Shown: in pieces, positions 1-10,586 of the stretch
Layout: the number at the start of each line of letters is the position of its first letter
How positions within the stretch are numbered: position 1 is the first letter of the stretch
Source: Ammoniphilus oxalaticus
GTDB taxonomy: Bacteria > Bacillota > Bacilli > Aneurinibacillales > RAOX-1
Assembly: GCF_003609605.1 (NCBI RefSeq)
Contig: NZ_MCHY01000009.1
Location: 204,522 to 268,521, forward strand
Reading direction: 5' to 3'
Length of the DNA stretch: 64,000 nucleotides
Notes under the pieces: generated by a model
The model's input: only the letters and a program-made list of their open reading frames with translations
The model's database searches: none
What the model was told of the DNA's origin: nothing
Translations under genes and position numbers: made by a program

Positions 1-435
1 GCGGTAATAAACATCTCCATCGGATTCATAGGCATAGCCCTTCTCGATCAATCCTTCAATAAATGCAATGATCTCCTCAATATGTTCCGATACACGCGGA
101 TGCTTGGTCGCTTCTTTTACGTTTAACGCCTTTACGTCATTCATATAAGCTTCAATAAAGCGGTCAGCAACTTGCGGCACGGTTAAGCCCGTCTCCTCTG
201 CTTTTTGAATCAGTTTATCATCAACATCTGTAAAGTTGAGGATATACGTCACTTCATAATTTCGATACTCCAAATACCTTCGAATGACGTCAAAAACTAT
301 GGCAGGCCTGGCGTTACCGATATGAATATAGTTATACACCGTCGGACCGCAAACATACATCCTTACTTTGCCGGGCTCCAAAGGAATGAAATCCTCTTTC
401 TTTCGAGTTAATGTGTTAAATATTTGAATCGCCAT
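1..435 (-). CDS. cysS: Cysteinyl-tRNA synthetase, N-terminal part (cut by window edge)
   Basis: Class I aminoacyl-tRNA synthetase that charges tRNA-Cys in the cytoplasm. Only the first 145 codons are in the window; the gene runs off the left edge. Reading inward, Cys29 lies in the YVCGPTVYN segment (the zinc-ligand cysteine of the family) and the class I HIGH signature appears as HIGN at residues 38-41. The ATG at 433-435 has a good AGGAGG sequence, but it sits about 13 bases upstream, a long spacing. The gene is preceded by a cysteine-specific T-box leader. In B. subtilis cysE separates gltX from cysS; here there is no cysE, so cysS follows gltX directly. Identification is secure. Confidence 0.96.
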   Translation of the reverse strand, partial: MAIQIFNTLTRKKEDFIPLEPGKVRMYVCGPTVYNYIHIGNARPAIVFDVIRRYLEYRNYEVTYILNFTDVDDKLIQKAEETGLTVPQVADRFIEAYMNDVKALNVKEATKHPRVSEHIEEIIAFIEGLIEKGYAYESDGDVYYR

Positions 436-481
436 TATTTTTCGAATGCCTCCTTCATATACATTTAACGCTTTATTTAGA

Positions 482-745
482 TGCAAAAAACCGTCCCCAA
501 AGCCTTGGCTTCAGAGACGGTTTACCCGCGGTTCCACTCTGCTTAGAGACTGCTACGCGCAACAGCTCCCGCTTGAATACCCAGATAACGGTAGGTCAAC
601 CGTATCTTGCCTAATCACCCTCATCGGATTTTCAACAATCGGCTCCCAGGGGCACTTCCAAGAAGATAGTCCGAGCTGCTCTCAGCCATAGGCCAGCCCT
701 TTCTGTATCGACTTATTCCGTCTTGTACTTCTCCTGTTCTTCACC
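482..745 (-). promoter_or_regulatory. T-box leader, cysteine specifier, controlling cysS
   Basis: A tRNA-sensing transcription attenuator. The conserved T-box element GTGGAACCGCG is at 527-537 on the minus strand, followed by an intrinsic terminator with stem arms at 489-495 and 516-522 and a U-run at 485-490. Upstream lie the stem I region with the usual GCTGAGAG-like and GAAG...TGGGAGCC elements. In the specifier loop the triplet aligned to the codon position is TGC (Cys) at 652-654, which fits control of cysS. Known mechanism: uncharged tRNA-Cys pairs with the specifier and stabilises the antiterminator. Confidence 0.93.
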
Positions 746-757
746 TTTATTTTATAT

Positions 758-784
758 ATTCTATACCTACTCAGTTTGCGACAA
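758..784 (-). promoter_or_regulatory. Candidate promoter for the T-box-cysS unit
   Basis: TAGAAT at 758-763 as -10 and TTGTCG at 779-784 as -35, overlapping the 3' end of gltX. The spacer is only 15 bp, so this is weak. It is placed where a start for the T-box RNA is expected. Confidence 0.3.
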
Positions 785-2233
785 AAATGAGTTTAGGCGA
801 TTCACGACGGCTTCTTTCCCCAATAATGAAATCGTTTCATTCAGGTCTCGTCCTTGTGTCTGTCCTGTAGTGACGACACGAACAGGCATAAATAATGCCT
901 TCCCCTTTAAACCAGTCGACTTTTGCGTGTTTTTCAACGCTTGTTTAATTTCCTCCGCATTAAACTCGGTGGTTCCTTGTAATTCATCCATAAAGGCCTT
1001 TAACACGGTAGACGCCTGTTCCTCAGACAATACCGATGTTGCCTTCTCATCATATTTTATCTCATCCTTAAAGAAAAGAGAAGCGAGTTCAATAATTTCC
1101 GCTCCATATGATAGCTGTTCTTGATAAAGCGAGACAAGCCGGGTGACCCAATCCAACTGATCCATCGTTGGCTCCTCAGAAGCATATCCAGCTGCTTGCA
1201 GATGCGGCAAGCATAACGCAACGACGCGTTCGATCGGTTGCTGTTTCATATAATGATTGTTCATCCAATTAAGTTTCTCACGGTCAAAAACGGAGGGAGA
1301 TCTAGAAATACGAGACAAGCTAAATTGTTCGATTAGCTGCTGCTTTGTAAAGATCTCCTCTTCCGCCTCTGGCGCCCAACCAAGCAATACCAAGAAGTTA
1401 AGCATCGCTTCCGGAAGATAACCTAAGTCTTGATATTGTTCCAAAAATTGCACAATTGATTCGTCTCGTTTACTCATCTTTTGCCGATCTTCATTAAAAA
1501 TGAGCGCCACATGGGCAAATTCAGGAGCTTCAAAGCCAAGCGCCTCATAAATCATCAGCTGCCTAGGCGTATTAGATAAATGTTCGTCGCCGCGAATGAC
1601 GTGAGAAATACGCATTAAATGATCATCAATCGTAACCGCAAAGTTATACGTAGGCGCCCCATCTGGGCGAACAATCACAAAATCTCCAGTGCCATTCGAA
1701 TCAAACGACACATTGCCGCGAATCAAATCTTTAACGACATAATGCCGATCTTCCACCACACGAAAACGAATCGAAGCCGAACGTCCAGCTTCTCGATATT
1801 GTTCCTTTTGCTCCGACGTTAAGTGACGACAGGTTCCCGCATATTTCGGCGTTTCCCCTTTCGATAACTGCTGTTCTCTTTGTTTCTCCAATTCCTCCGT
1901 CGTACAAAAGCATTCGTAAGCTCGTCCCGCTTCAAGTAATTGATCAATATACTGCTGATAGATGTCAACCCGATCCATCGAACGATACGGGCCATAATCC
2001 CCGCCAACATCGACGCTTTCATCCCACTCGACACCGAGCCACCGCAAACTACTTAATAGTTTCTCTTCCGCGCGCGCTACGTTGCGCTGACGGTCTGTAT
2101 CTTCAATCCGAACAATAAATTTCCCGCCGCGATTACGGGCAAATAAATAATTAAATAAAGCGGAGCGGGCCCCCCCTATATGTAAATGTCCTGTTGGACT
2201 CGGAGCGAACCGCACCCGAACGTCTTGGGCCAT
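767..2233 (-). CDS. gltX: Glutamyl-tRNA synthetase
   Basis: Class I synthetase that attaches glutamate to tRNA-Glu, and in most Firmicutes also to tRNA-Gln for later amidation by GatCAB. The 488-residue protein starts MAQDVRVRFAPSPTGHLHIGG, with the HIGH-type motif at residues 18-21 and the KMSKR loop near residue 250. Length is normal for the family. An upstream in-frame ATG at 2278 would add 15 hydrophobic residues with no homology to the family, so the ATG at 2233, preceded by a GAAGGATGG-like ribosome site, was chosen. It follows ispF by about 55 bases, as in the ispD-ispF-gltX order of other Bacillales. Its end abuts the cysS T-box leader. Confidence 0.97.
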   Translation of the reverse strand: MAQDVRVRFAPSPTGHLHIGGARSALFNYLFARNRGGKFIVRIEDTDRQRNVARAEEKLLSSLRWLGVEWDESVDVGGDYGPYRSMDRVDIYQQYIDQLLEAGRAYECFCTTEELEKQREQQLSKGETPKYAGTCRHLTSEQKEQYREAGRSASIRFRVVEDRHYVVKDLIRGNVSFDSNGTGDFVIVRPDGAPTYNFAVTIDDHLMRISHVIRGDEHLSNTPRQLMIYEALGFEAPEFAHVALIFNEDRQKMSKRDESIVQFLEQYQDLGYLPEAMLNFLVLLGWAPEAEEEIFTKQQLIEQFSLSRISRSPSVFDREKLNWMNNHYMKQQPIERVVALCLPHLQAAGYASEEPTMDQLDWVTRLVSLYQEQLSYGAEIIELASLFFKDEIKYDEKATSVLSEEQASTVLKAFMDELQGTTEFNAEEIKQALKNTQKSTGLKGKALFMPVRVVTTGQTQGRDLNETISLLGKEAVVNRLNSFLSQTE

Positions 2234-2287
2234 TGAAACACACCATCCTTCTATCTTATCAAAAAAATTATAGCGCAAACTGAATTT

Positions 2288-2770
2288 TTATGCGTTTTCT
2301 TTGCCTAGTAGAACAACAGCCAAGGCGGCAATCCCTTCTTCCCTGCCCACAAAACCTAGCTTCTCTGTCGTTGTTGCCTTGATGTTCACTTGTTCGATTT
2401 CAACTTTCAAAAGTTGGGCAATGATCGTCTGCATTTGCGGTATGTACGGCAACATTTTAGGCCTTTCAGCCATAATTGTACAATCAATATTGATCACGCG
2501 AAAATCCTTTTCGCTCATTAATTCAACCACTTTACTTAATAACACTTTACTATCTGCGTCTTTGTACGCTTCATCTGTATCAGGAAAATGTTTTCCGATA
2601 TCCCCTTCCCCGATTGCCCCTAAAATCGCATCGCTAACAACGTGCAATAATACATCCGCATCCGAATGACCGAGCAGTCCTCGATCATAAGGAATATGCG
2701 CGCCGCCAATGATTAAATCACGATCTTCAGCAAAGCGATGGACATCGAAGCCTTGTCCAATTCGTAACAT
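2288..2770 (-). CDS. ispF: 2-C-methyl-D-erythritol 2,4-cyclodiphosphate synthase
   Basis: Fifth enzyme of the non-mevalonate (MEP) isoprenoid pathway; it cyclises CDP-methylerythritol phosphate and releases CMP. The 160-residue protein has the typical N-terminus [13 protein letters not shown], with the metal-binding D-x-H at residues 8-10, and the motif HSDADVLLH near residues 35-43. The C-terminal [13 protein letters not shown] segment binds the cytidine nucleotide. Length is normal. The ribosome site AAGGGG lies close upstream. It starts 5 bases after ispD, so the two consecutive MEP genes are probably co-transcribed and translationally coupled; ispE is far away at 52 kb in this window. Confidence 0.97.
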   Translation of the reverse strand: MLRIGQGFDVHRFAEDRDLIIGGAHIPYDRGLLGHSDADVLLHVVSDAILGAIGEGDIGKHFPDTDEAYKDADSKVLLSKVVELMSEKDFRVINIDCTIMAERPKMLPYIPQMQTIIAQLLKVEIEQVNIKATTTEKLGFVGREEGIAALAVVLLGKENA

Positions 2771-2775
2771 GATGC

Positions 2776-3453
2776 CTATCCCCTTCTTTGCTCCAATATA
2801 GTTTCACCAAGTTTTAAATCTTCCGGCGTCGTCAGCTTTATGTTTGTATACTCGCCTTCAACCAATACGACGCGGTGACCTTGCCACTCCATCAGCATTG
2901 AATCATCAGTCCCAACAAAGCCTTTATCTTGAGCCTGTTGATGGGCCGTTAAGATCGTGGAAAGACGAAAAGCTTGTGGGGTTTGCGCGGCCCACAAGCT
3001 TTGGCGAGGCGGCGTTGATTCCACCACGCCTTCGCCATTCACGATTTTAATTGTATCTTTCACTGGAACTGCCGGAACCGCCCCACCTTCTTCTCGCGCG
3101 CTGGCCATGATCTTTTCAATTAACTTCCGGGATGGAAAAGGCCTTGCCGCATCATGAATCAGAACAAATTCAACATTTTTTAACACTTTCAATCCGTACC
3201 ATACACTCTGTTGCCGTTCAGCTCCGCCCGCGATGACACGCAGCGGAGCAATATCAGCAAGCATTTGTTCGGTTCGGACAATATCTTCTTCATTCGTCAC
3301 AACGACAATTTCCTTTATTTGTGGAATTTGTGTAAATAATTGCGCCGAACGAAATAAAACTGGTTTACCTTGTATTGATATAAATTGTTTTTTATCCGAA
3401 GCGCCCATCCGGGTTCCCTGTCCAGCCGCGGCAATAATTACACCAAAACTCAC
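2776..3453 (-). CDS. ispD: 2-C-methyl-D-erythritol 4-phosphate cytidylyltransferase
   Basis: Third MEP-pathway enzyme; it joins CTP and methylerythritol 4-phosphate. The 225-residue protein begins with the nucleotidyltransferase loop [12 protein letters not shown], carries [10 protein letters not shown] in the middle and KDTIKIV plus TPQAF further on, all standard for IspD. Translation starts at a GTG (3451-3453) seven bases after GAGGAG. The stop is separated from ispF by only 5 bases. Length and motifs are normal and no alternative function is likely. Confidence 0.97.
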   Translation of the reverse strand: MSFGVIIAAAGQGTRMGASDKKQFISIQGKPVLFRSAQLFTQIPQIKEIVVVTNEEDIVRTEQMLADIAPLRVIAGGAERQQSVWYGLKVLKNVEFVLIHDAARPFPSRKLIEKIMASAREEGGAVPAVPVKDTIKIVNGEGVVESTPPRQSLWAAQTPQAFRLSTILTAHQQAQDKGFVGTDDSMLMEWQGHRVVLVEGEYTNIKLTTPEDLKLGETILEQRRG

Positions 3454-3481
3454 AACTATTCTCCTCTTTCATCTAACCGTT

Positions 3482-4576
3482 TCATTGGGCCTTTTCCAAC
3501 ATTTTGGGTTTCGCAAAAATCATTCGACCAGCCGACGTCTGCAATACACTTGTTACTAGTACGTCGATATGACTTCCGATGTAGTCTCTGCCCCCTTCAA
3601 CGACGATCATAGTCCCATCATCAAGATAGGCAACACCTTGCCCGTGTTCTTTTCCATCCTTGATCAATTGAACATTCATTTCCTCGCCAGGCAGAACAAC
3701 TGGCTTCACCGCATTGGCTAGATCATTTATATTTAGTACGGGCACACCTTGCAATTCGCACACTTTATTTAAATTAAAATCATTTGTAACGACTTTCCCA
3801 GAAGTGACTTTCGCCAACCTGACCAGTTTGCTATCTACTTCCTGAATATCTTCAAAATCTCGTTCTTCAATGATCACTTTAACTTTTAATTCTTTTTGAA
3901 TACGATTTAAAATATCTAGCCCTCGACGACCCCGATTTCGCTTAAGGACATCCGAGGAATCGGCAATATGTTGCAATTCTTCAAGCACAAACTGTGGGAT
4001 TACGAGCGCCCCTTCGATAAAACCCGTTTTGCATATATCAGCGATTCTTCCATCGATGATCACACTTGTATCCAAAATTTTATAATCGCCGCTCTTGGCT
4101 TTATTAGCCAACTCTTCTTTCTTATGCTTCGACAACTTACCGATAGAAAATACAGAAATCAATTCATCCCGTTTGTGAATTCCCACCTGAAACCCCATAT
4201 ATCCTAACACACATGATAAGACGATAGGCAGAAAATCTCCGACGACTGACAACGGAATGTAGCTGAGCGGTAAGAATAGTAAAAATGCAACAATAAGACC
4301 AATGATAAGACCCATAGCGCCAAATAAGATATCTGTAATCGGCAACTTCAATAAAGCTTCTTCTCCCCAGCGAACAGCCCTCAAAATGTGATCAGCCAAC
4401 CACGCTGAAAAAAGAAAGAACAATATTGCCCCAAACGCTGCCCCAATATAAGATCCTATCGCTGTCCCCCCCATATTTAAATAGGGATCCAAAAATAGGA
4501 ATAGAGTTGAACCAAAACGATAACCAAGCGCGCCTCCAATAATTGTAATCAACAGTTGAACAATTCTTCTTACCAT
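3482..4576 (-). CDS. yacL: Membrane-anchored PIN/TRAM domain protein (YacL family)
   Basis: The 364-residue protein starts with about four hydrophobic segments in the first 130 residues, followed by a PIN-type nuclease fold beginning KILDTSVIIDGRIADI, where the Asp residues fit metal binding. A C-terminal TRAM domain ends in an RDYIGSHIDVLVTSVLQT segment. The family is conserved beside disA/radA and ispD in Firmicutes; an RNA-related role is assumed but its substrate is not established. The ATG at 4576 was preferred to the one at 4597 because GGAGGTGA sits just before it. An upstream start would add seven glycine-rich residues overlapping that ribosome site. Confidence 0.9.
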   Translation of the reverse strand: MVRRIVQLLITIIGGALGYRFGSTLFLFLDPYLNMGGTAIGSYIGAAFGAILFFLFSAWLADHILRAVRWGEEALLKLPITDILFGAMGLIIGLIVAFLLFLPLSYIPLSVVGDFLPIVLSCVLGYMGFQVGIHKRDELISVFSIGKLSKHKKEELANKAKSGDYKILDTSVIIDGRIADICKTGFIEGALVIPQFVLEELQHIADSSDVLKRNRGRRGLDILNRIQKELKVKVIIEERDFEDIQEVDSKLVRLAKVTSGKVVTNDFNLNKVCELQGVPVLNINDLANAVKPVVLPGEEMNVQLIKDGKEHGQGVAYLDDGTMIVVEGGRDYIGSHIDVLVTSVLQTSAGRMIFAKPKMLEKAQ

Positions 4577-4660
4577 TCCTTCACCTCCTCTCCCCATTAT
4601 TGACCAACTATCTGAATAAAAACCAATTTATCAATTTTTCGATCTAGCGAATAGGAATTT

Positions 4661-5404
4661 CTACAATGTGGAGTCATTAATGACGTGTTCCTCTTCATTC
4701 TTTTCCAAACTCTTGTTGCCTTTCCACCTCAAATGATCGATACTTTTTTTAACTCCATACAAGGCGTACAAGACTAAGGGAATCGAAACAACCTTCGGAA
4801 GTTGAGTAGGAAACAAGTAACCAAGGAAAGCAACACTCACAATTAAAATCGGCACAACCCAAATTGTGGCCTTTGGAACACCGACCTTTTTAAAATTCGG
4901 ATACTTAACCCTTGAAACCATTAAGTATGCTAACATCAACATGGTTAACACAAGATAAGGCGGCGGAAAAGAATTGTGATACAACGCAAGCGTAGCTAAG
5001 GCGCCCCCAGCCGCTGTAATTGGCAAACCAACAAAATAGCCTGTTTTACCGCTTGATTGGATATTAAAGCGAGCCAAACGAAGCGCGCCACAGATCGGAA
5101 ACACACCAATACTAATAACACCTAACATACCTAACTCTTGTAGAGCTGCGGCATAAATAATCAAAGCGGGCGCCACGCCAAAAGTGACGAGATCAGATAA
5201 AGAATCTAATTGTTTCCCAAATTCGCTTTGGGCGTTAAGCAATCTCGCCATTCTTCCGTCTAGGCCGTCTAGGGCCATCCCGAGTATCACCAGAATTGCC
5301 GCATATTCAACATACTGATAACCATCTTGGAAAGCTAACAAAATAGCCATGACACCAAGAAACAGGTTACTAATCGTCAACATATTTGGTATTGCTTTTA
5401 CCAT
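4661..5404 (-). CDS. pssA: CDP-diacylglycerol--serine O-phosphatidyltransferase
   Basis: Integral membrane enzyme making phosphatidylserine, the precursor of phosphatidylethanolamine. The 247-residue protein has several hydrophobic segments and the CDP-alcohol phosphotransferase signature: DGLDGRMAR near residue 45, then an 8-residue gap, G, and DSLSD near residue 67. It starts MVKAIPNMLTISN, typical of PssA, with AGGGAGG upstream. It lies between disA and the PIN/TRAM gene, a place that is empty in B. subtilis. The polar C-terminus ends in an acidic, lysine-rich tail. Substrate assignment to serine rests on overall similarity to PssA rather than PgsA; phosphatidylglycerophosphate synthase is the alternative but less likely. 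Confidence 0.87.
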   Translation of the reverse strand: MVKAIPNMLTISNLFLGVMAILLAFQDGYQYVEYAAILVILGMALDGLDGRMARLLNAQSEFGKQLDSLSDLVTFGVAPALIIYAAALQELGMLGVISIGVFPICGALRLARFNIQSSGKTGYFVGLPITAAGGALATLALYHNSFPPPYLVLTMLMLAYLMVSRVKYPNFKKVGVPKATIWVVPILIVSVAFLGYLFPTQLPKVVSIPLVLYALYGVKKSIDHLRWKGNKSLEKNEEEHVINDSTL

Positions 5405-5474
5405 GCTGAGCTGACCTCCCTTTAGGTCTCCCTATACCATACGTAAGTAAAGGATCCTAGGTTTCATTTTTAAC

Positions 5475-6554
5475 TTAAATGTGCCGATCGATAAAAACTT
5501 GCTCTTGAATTCGTTTCAAACCTTCACGAATCGCGCGGGCTCGAACTTCGCCGATCCCTTCAACTTCATCTAATTCCTCAATCGTGGCCATCATAACCTC
5601 AGGTAGATTGCCAAACTTATCGATCAAATTTTGCACAATGGTTGTCGGCAAACGCGGAATCTTGCTTAATATGCGATAGCCTTTCGGCGAAGCGGGCTCT
5701 TCTTGGATATTAATATTCCCTGGATAGCCTAGTTCGCGAACAATGTGGTGATAATCTAACAACTCATCGGAGGACAGCTTCTTCATTTCTTCTAGCACAT
5801 TCTCAGCGTAAAAGCGTTCAGGATTTGAACTATAATCTTGAATGAGATGACAGGCTTCTACTTCAATATTGCCCACTAATTCCTCTAATTGCATACTAAT
5901 TAAACGGCCTTCCGCGCCAAGTTCATTAATATAGTTATTGATTTCAGTTTTAATTCGCAATACCATTTCAATTCTTTGCATCACTAAGACAACTTCATGC
6001 AGCGTAACCAATTCCTCAAACTCCAACGCGCCCAAATTAGTCATCGCTTGATCTAAGACAGACTTGTATTTCTCCAATGTTTGAATCGCTTGGTTTGCCT
6101 TTGTCAAAATAACCCCAATATCTTTTAAGGCATAACGAAAATTCCCTTGGTAGAGAGTGATGATATTTCTTCTTTGCGAGATAGAGATTACTAAATGGCC
6201 CGTTTGTTTAGCGGTGCGCTCCGCCGTTCGGTGACGAATCCCTGTCTCCCTGGAAAAGATAGATGATTCCGGCACAAGTTGTGTATTGGCGTACAAAATC
6301 TTTCTTCCATCATCGCTTACGATGATGGCCCCATCCATTTTTGCCAATTCATAAAGATAAGCGGGCGTAAATTCACAATTGATAAAAAAACCGCCATCTA
6401 CCAAATCCATCACATCCTGGCTCTGGCCGACAACGATTAAAGCGCCCGTTTTAGCCCGCAGCACATTCTCAAGACCTTCTCTAAATTGGGTTCCCGGGGC
6501 GACAAACCGTAAAATTCGACTAACCGATGGCTCGATATCTTTCATCTCACTCAT
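5475..6554 (-). CDS. disA: DNA integrity scanning diadenylate cyclase
   Basis: Makes cyclic di-AMP from two ATP molecules and scans DNA for branched lesions. The 359-residue protein has an N-terminal DAC domain with the diagnostic KMDGA motif near residue 75 and GIRHRTAER near residue 105, a helical middle part, and a C-terminal RuvA-like helix-hairpin-helix ([20 protein letters not shown]). Length matches the family. The start has TAGGAGG at good spacing. It follows radA by 5 bases; this pairing is conserved, and in B. subtilis RadA and DisA interact functionally. Both probably belong to one operon with genes further downstream. Confidence 0.97.
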   Translation of the reverse strand: MSEMKDIEPSVSRILRFVAPGTQFREGLENVLRAKTGALIVVGQSQDVMDLVDGGFFINCEFTPAYLYELAKMDGAIIVSDDGRKILYANTQLVPESSIFSRETGIRHRTAERTAKQTGHLVISISQRRNIITLYQGNFRYALKDIGVILTKANQAIQTLEKYKSVLDQAMTNLGALEFEELVTLHEVVLVMQRIEMVLRIKTEINNYINELGAEGRLISMQLEELVGNIEVEACHLIQDYSSNPERFYAENVLEEMKKLSSDELLDYHHIVRELGYPGNINIQEEPASPKGYRILSKIPRLPTTIVQNLIDKFGNLPEVMMATIEELDEVEGIGEVRARAIREGLKRIQEQVFIDRHI

Positions 6555-6559
6555 CCACT

Positions 6560-7924
6560 CTATCCTCCTAACGCTTCCCGAAGCGCTTCCTCAACAGTTT
6601 GCACAGGGATAATCGTTACTCCTTGCGGGTGGTCCCACCCTGTTACATTCTTGTTGGGAATAATCGCGCGCTTAAAACCTAGCTTCGCCGCCTCCTTAAC
6701 CCTTTGTTCTATCCGAGAAACCCCCCGGACTTCACCAGTTAAGCCAATTTCACCAATGATTATATCATCAGGCAGCGTAGAATGATCTCGGAAAGAAGAG
6801 GCAATAGAAACGGCGATCGCCAAGTCAATAGCCGGTTCGTCTAATCTTATCCCTCCTGCTACATTAACATAAGCATCCTGATTTTGTAATAACATTCCAA
6901 TTCTTTTTTCCAAGACAGCCATAATCAATGAGACGCGATTATAATCAACACCCGTTGCCATTCTCCTCGGCGAAGGAAAACTAGTTGGAGTAATCAATGC
7001 TTGCAGTTCAACTAACACCGGTCGCGTTCCTTCCATACTAGCGACAACCGCGGAGCCCGCCGCTTTACTCCTCTCTGACAAGAATAATTCAGACGGGTTT
7101 GCAACCTCCACCAAACCCTTTTCCATCATCTCGAAAATACCAATCTCATGAGTCGAACCAAAACGATTTTTTACAGATCTTAAAATCCGATACGTGTTGT
7201 GCCGTTCACCTTCAAAGTAAAGCACAGAGTCAACCATATGTTCTAATAACCTGGGACCAGCGAGGTCCCCTTGTTTCGTAACGTGACCGACAATCATAAT
7301 TGCAATTTCTTTAGATTTAGCGATACGCATGAAATGAGAGGCGCACTCTCGCACTTGCGAGACACTTCCTGGAGCAGATGTAACAGAAGGATGATACACT
7401 GTTTGAATTGAATCAATCACGACCACTCTTGGTTGTAGCTGGTCAATTTCAAGCTCGATTCTTTCTAAATCTGTTTCCGCAAAAACGAACAAATCATCAC
7501 TGTCAGCCCCTAATCGATCCGCCCTCAACTTTGTTTGCTTCGTTGATTCTTCTCCAGATATATATAGTACCTTATGCTGGTCGTTAGCTAAAAAATGAGA
7601 CATTTGCAGCAAAATCGTTGATTTTCCTATTCCGGGGTCGCCCCCAACTAAAATAAGTGATCCCGGGACAATCCCGCCGCCTAAAACGCGATTTAATTCC
7701 GCCATCCCTGCGCTCATTCTCGGTTCCTGTCCACTTTTCACTTGACCGATCGGCACTGCCTTATTATCTCTACTGGAAATCGGTCGAACACCTTTTCCTG
7801 TTCGTTTATCCTCAATCTCTTCAACAAACGAATTCCAACTTGAACAACCTGGGCACTTCCCAAGCCATCTGGGAACCTCATAACCACATTCTTGGCAAGC
7901 AAATTTTGTTTTAATTTTGGACAT
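6560..7924 (-). CDS. radA: DNA repair protein RadA (Sms)
   Basis: RecA-like ATPase that drives branch migration of recombination intermediates. The 454-residue protein has an N-terminal four-Cys zinc finger (CQECGY... CPGC, residues 10-30), Walker [11 protein letters not shown] near residue 95, the RadA-specific KNRFG motif near residue 255, and a C-terminal Lon-protease-like fold starting around residue 350. Length is normal. It is followed directly by disA and preceded by an intergenic region of 200 bases that separates it from clpC, so in this genome it is likely a separate transcription unit from the ctsR operon. Confidence 0.97.
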   Translation of the reverse strand: MSKIKTKFACQECGYEVPRWLGKCPGCSSWNSFVEEIEDKRTGKGVRPISSRDNKAVPIGQVKSGQEPRMSAGMAELNRVLGGGIVPGSLILVGGDPGIGKSTILLQMSHFLANDQHKVLYISGEESTKQTKLRADRLGADSDDLFVFAETDLERIELEIDQLQPRVVVIDSIQTVYHPSVTSAPGSVSQVRECASHFMRIAKSKEIAIMIVGHVTKQGDLAGPRLLEHMVDSVLYFEGERHNTYRILRSVKNRFGSTHEIGIFEMMEKGLVEVANPSELFLSERSKAAGSAVVASMEGTRPVLVELQALITPTSFPSPRRMATGVDYNRVSLIMAVLEKRIGMLLQNQDAYVNVAGGIRLDEPAIDLAIAVSIASSFRDHSTLPDDIIIGEIGLTGEVRGVSRIEQRVKEAAKLGFKRAIIPNKNVTGWDHPQGVTIIPVQTVEEALREALGG

Positions 7925-7941
7925 TCGGCAACACTCCGCTT

Positions 7942-7947
7942 ATTATA
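7942..7947 (-). promoter_or_regulatory. Candidate -10 box for the radA-disA unit
   Basis: A perfect TATAAT lies 18 bases before the radA start codon. No good -35 is seen at 17 bp, and a TTGTGT occurs at 15 bp. The context is right (between the clpC terminator and radA), but the start of transcription would be very close to the gene. Confidence 0.35.
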
Positions 7948-8087
7948 TCTAAAACAGAACTAACACAATATATTTTTCTGCATTATTACCTGAAATTCCT
8001 GCTTTAAGCAAGCTCATAATAAAAAATACTTCTTTCGAAGTATAGGTAACCTTTGCTTCCTCCGCCAGGAATCTTAAAACAAGGAAA

Positions 8088-8112
8088 TGAAGGCCTCCTT
8101 ACGGAGGCCTGT
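8088..8112 (-). terminator. Rho-independent terminator after clpC
   Basis: Perfect inverted repeat AGGCCTCC-GTAA-GGAGGCCT at 8091-8110, 15 bases after the clpC stop, followed on the minus strand by a T-rich but interrupted tract. It probably ends the ctsR-mcsA-mcsB-clpC operon. Confidence 0.6.
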
Positions 8113-8124
8113 TGACACCCTTGC

Positions 8125-10581
8125 TTATCTTTCCTGAGATGGCACTGGCGCATTTTCTTCTTTTGATACTGACAGTTCGCCGTCTTTGAAATCAATAATG
8201 ACGGTATCTCCTTTTTTAATGTTACCGATTAACAATTCCTCAGACAATCGGTCCTCGATATGCTTTTGAATTGCTCGTCGCAATGGACGGGCCCCGAATA
8301 CAGGATCGAAACCTTCCTTCGCTAAATAATCTTTCGCCTCTTCAGAAAGAGTAAAATCGATTTCCTGCTCCTGCAGACGCTTACGCAACTGCCCTGCCAT
8401 TAAGGTTGTAATGGAGCGGATATGTTCGCGTTCCAAGGAGTGGAACACAATCAATTCATCTATACGGTTTAAAAATTCCGGTCGGAATGTTCGTTTCAAT
8501 TCTTCCATCACACGATCTTTCATGTCTGTATAAGCGCGATCTGAGCCCGCTGGTGTAAATCCTAAACTCGTATTCTTCTTAATCGTATCTGCGCCAACGT
8601 TAGAAGTCATGATAATTACTGTATTGCGGAAGTCAACGGTACGTCCTTTTGAATCGGTTAACCGTCCATCTTCTAATACTTGTAATAAAATATTAAAAAC
8701 GTCTGGGTGGGCCTTCTCAATTTCATCCAAAAGGACAACAGAGTATGGCTTGGTGCGCACTTTTTCCGTAAGTTGACCACCTTCTTCAAAGCCAACATAT
8801 CCCGGAGGAGCCCCGACTAATCGTGAAGTAGAATGCTTTTCCATATACTCAGACATGTCAATCCGAATAATTGCATCTTCTTCGCCGAACATGACTTCAG
8901 CTAACGCTCTCGCCAATTCCGTTTTTCCAACGCCCGTTGGTCCAAGGAAAATAAAGGAGCCAATCGGACGCTTCGGGTCTTTCAACCCCGCTCTCGCCCT
9001 GCGGATCGCGCGCGAGATCGACTGCACCGCGTCTTCTTGACCGATGATGCGCTGATGAAGGATTTTTTCCATGTTCAACAATCGGTCTGTCTCTTCTTCT
9101 TTCAATTTATTAACTGGAATCCCTGTCCAGCCGGCAACGACTTGGGCAATATCTTCAGGGACAACTTCATAATCAGACTGACCTTGTTTTTCTTGCCACT
9201 CCGCTTTCGTCTTTTCTAGTTCCTCGCGGATTTTTTGTTCATTATCCCGCAGCGAAGCCGCCTTTTCAAATTCCTGACTTTGCACCGCAGAGTCCTTTTC
9301 TTTCCGAACTTCCTCTAATCGCTGCTCAAGTTCCTTTAGATTTGGAGGCGCCGTGTACGATTGTAGACGAACTTTAGATGCAGCTTCGTCAATCAAGTCA
9401 ATCGCCTTATCAGGCAAGAAGCGATCAGAAATATAGCGATCAGACAATTTTACAGCTGCTTCAATCGAATCATCCGTAATTTTAACGCGATGGTGAGCTT
9501 CGTAACGATCTCTCAAACCGTAAAGAATTTGAATCGCTTCTTCCGCGCTTGGTTCATTAACCTGAATCGGTTGGAAACGACGCTCTAACGCAGCATCCTT
9601 CTCAATATATTTGCGATACTCGTCTAGCGTTGTCGCTCCGATACATTGTAATTCCCCGCGAGCTAACGATGGCTTCAAGATGTTCGACGCATCGATCGCT
9701 CCCTCAGCTCCGCCTGCTCCAATCAATGTATGCAACTCGTCAATAAACAAAATAATATTTCCAGCTTGTCGGATCTCATCCATGATCTTCTTAAGCCGAT
9801 CCTCGAATTCACCGCGATATTTCGTGCCAGCAACCACCGTCCCCATGTCCAATGTCATCACGCGTTTGTTGCGTAGCGTCTCTGGAATCTCATTGCTAAC
9901 GATCAACTGCGCCAGACCTTCCGCGACTGCTGTTTTTCCAACGCCAGGTTCTCCGATTAACACAGGGTTGTTCTTTGTTCTTCTGCTCAGCACTTGTATC
10001 ACGCGTTCAATCTCTTTCTCACGACCGATCACCGGATCTAAACCGCCCTCGCGAGCATGGACTGTTAAGTCACGCGCCAAACTATCAAGCGTTGGGGTAT
10101 TGACAGCGGCATTCCCCCCGCCTTGATTACCCGAAGAAAGCGCTTCATTACTTCCAAGTAATTGCAATACTTGTTGTCTTGCTTTATTTAGACTCACGCC
10201 TAAATTATTTAATACACGAGCGGCAACGCCTTCGCCTTCTCGAATTAAACCTAGTAAAATATGCTCTGTTCCAACATACGTATGTCCTAATTTTCTAGCT
10301 TCATCCATCGATAATTCAATTACTTTCTTAGCCCGTGGAGTATAATTGATGTTGCTTGGATTCTCTCCGCCGCGACCGATTAAACTTTCTACTTCGCCTT
10401 GAATTTTGTCCAAGCCGAGACCTAACGCCTGTAAGGCTTTAGCCGCGATCCCTTCGCCTTCACGAATTAAACCTAATAACACATGCTCTGTACCAATGTT
10501 TTTATGTCCTAAACGAACCGCCTCTTCCTGCGCCAAAGCAAGCACCTTCTGGGCTCTTTCAGTAAATCGACCGAACATCAT
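8125..10581 (-). CDS. clpC: ATP-dependent Clp protease ATP-binding subunit ClpC
   Basis: Hsp100 unfoldase that feeds substrates to ClpP, including arginine-phosphorylated proteins marked by McsB. The 818-residue protein has two Clp-N repeats ([20 protein letters not shown] and a second near residue 80), a first AAA+ domain with GEPGVGKTA near residue 213, a UvrB/C-like UVR segment near 430, a second AAA+ domain with GPTGVGKTE near residue 548, and a C-terminal ClpB-D2-small domain. Length is normal for ClpC. The first of two adjacent ATGs has GGAGGG at good spacing. It is the last gene of the CtsR-controlled operon, starting 5 bases after mcsB. Confidence 0.98.
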   Translation of the reverse strand: MMFGRFTERAQKVLALAQEEAVRLGHKNIGTEHVLLGLIREGEGIAAKALQALGLGLDKIQGEVESLIGRGGENPSNINYTPRAKKVIELSMDEARKLGHTYVGTEHILLGLIREGEGVAARVLNNLGVSLNKARQQVLQLLGSNEALSSGNQGGGNAAVNTPTLDSLARDLTVHAREGGLDPVIGREKEIERVIQVLSRRTKNNPVLIGEPGVGKTAVAEGLAQLIVSNEIPETLRNKRVMTLDMGTVVAGTKYRGEFEDRLKKIMDEIRQAGNIILFIDELHTLIGAGGAEGAIDASNILKPSLARGELQCIGATTLDEYRKYIEKDAALERRFQPIQVNEPSAEEAIQILYGLRDRYEAHHRVKITDDSIEAAVKLSDRYISDRFLPDKAIDLIDEAASKVRLQSYTAPPNLKELEQRLEEVRKEKDSAVQSQEFEKAASLRDNEQKIREELEKTKAEWQEKQGQSDYEVVPEDIAQVVAGWTGIPVNKLKEEETDRLLNMEKILHQRIIGQEDAVQSISRAIRRARAGLKDPKRPIGSFIFLGPTGVGKTELARALAEVMFGEEDAIIRIDMSEYMEKHSTSRLVGAPPGYVGFEEGGQLTEKVRTKPYSVVLLDEIEKAHPDVFNILLQVLEDGRLTDSKGRTVDFRNTVIIMTSNVGADTIKKNTSLGFTPAGSDRAYTDMKDRVMEELKRTFRPEFLNRIDELIVFHSLEREHIRSITTLMAGQLRKRLQEQEIDFTLSEEAKDYLAKEGFDPVFGARPLRRAIQKHIEDRLSEELLIGNIKKGDTVIIDFKDGELSVSKEENAPVPSQER

Positions 10582-10586
10582 AATAA

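Noticed and set aside
9611..10126. 171-codon plus-strand open frame inside clpC
   Set aside because: It is antisense to well-conserved AAA+ coding sequence, has serine/proline-rich composition typical of reverse-frame reading, and no ribosome site.
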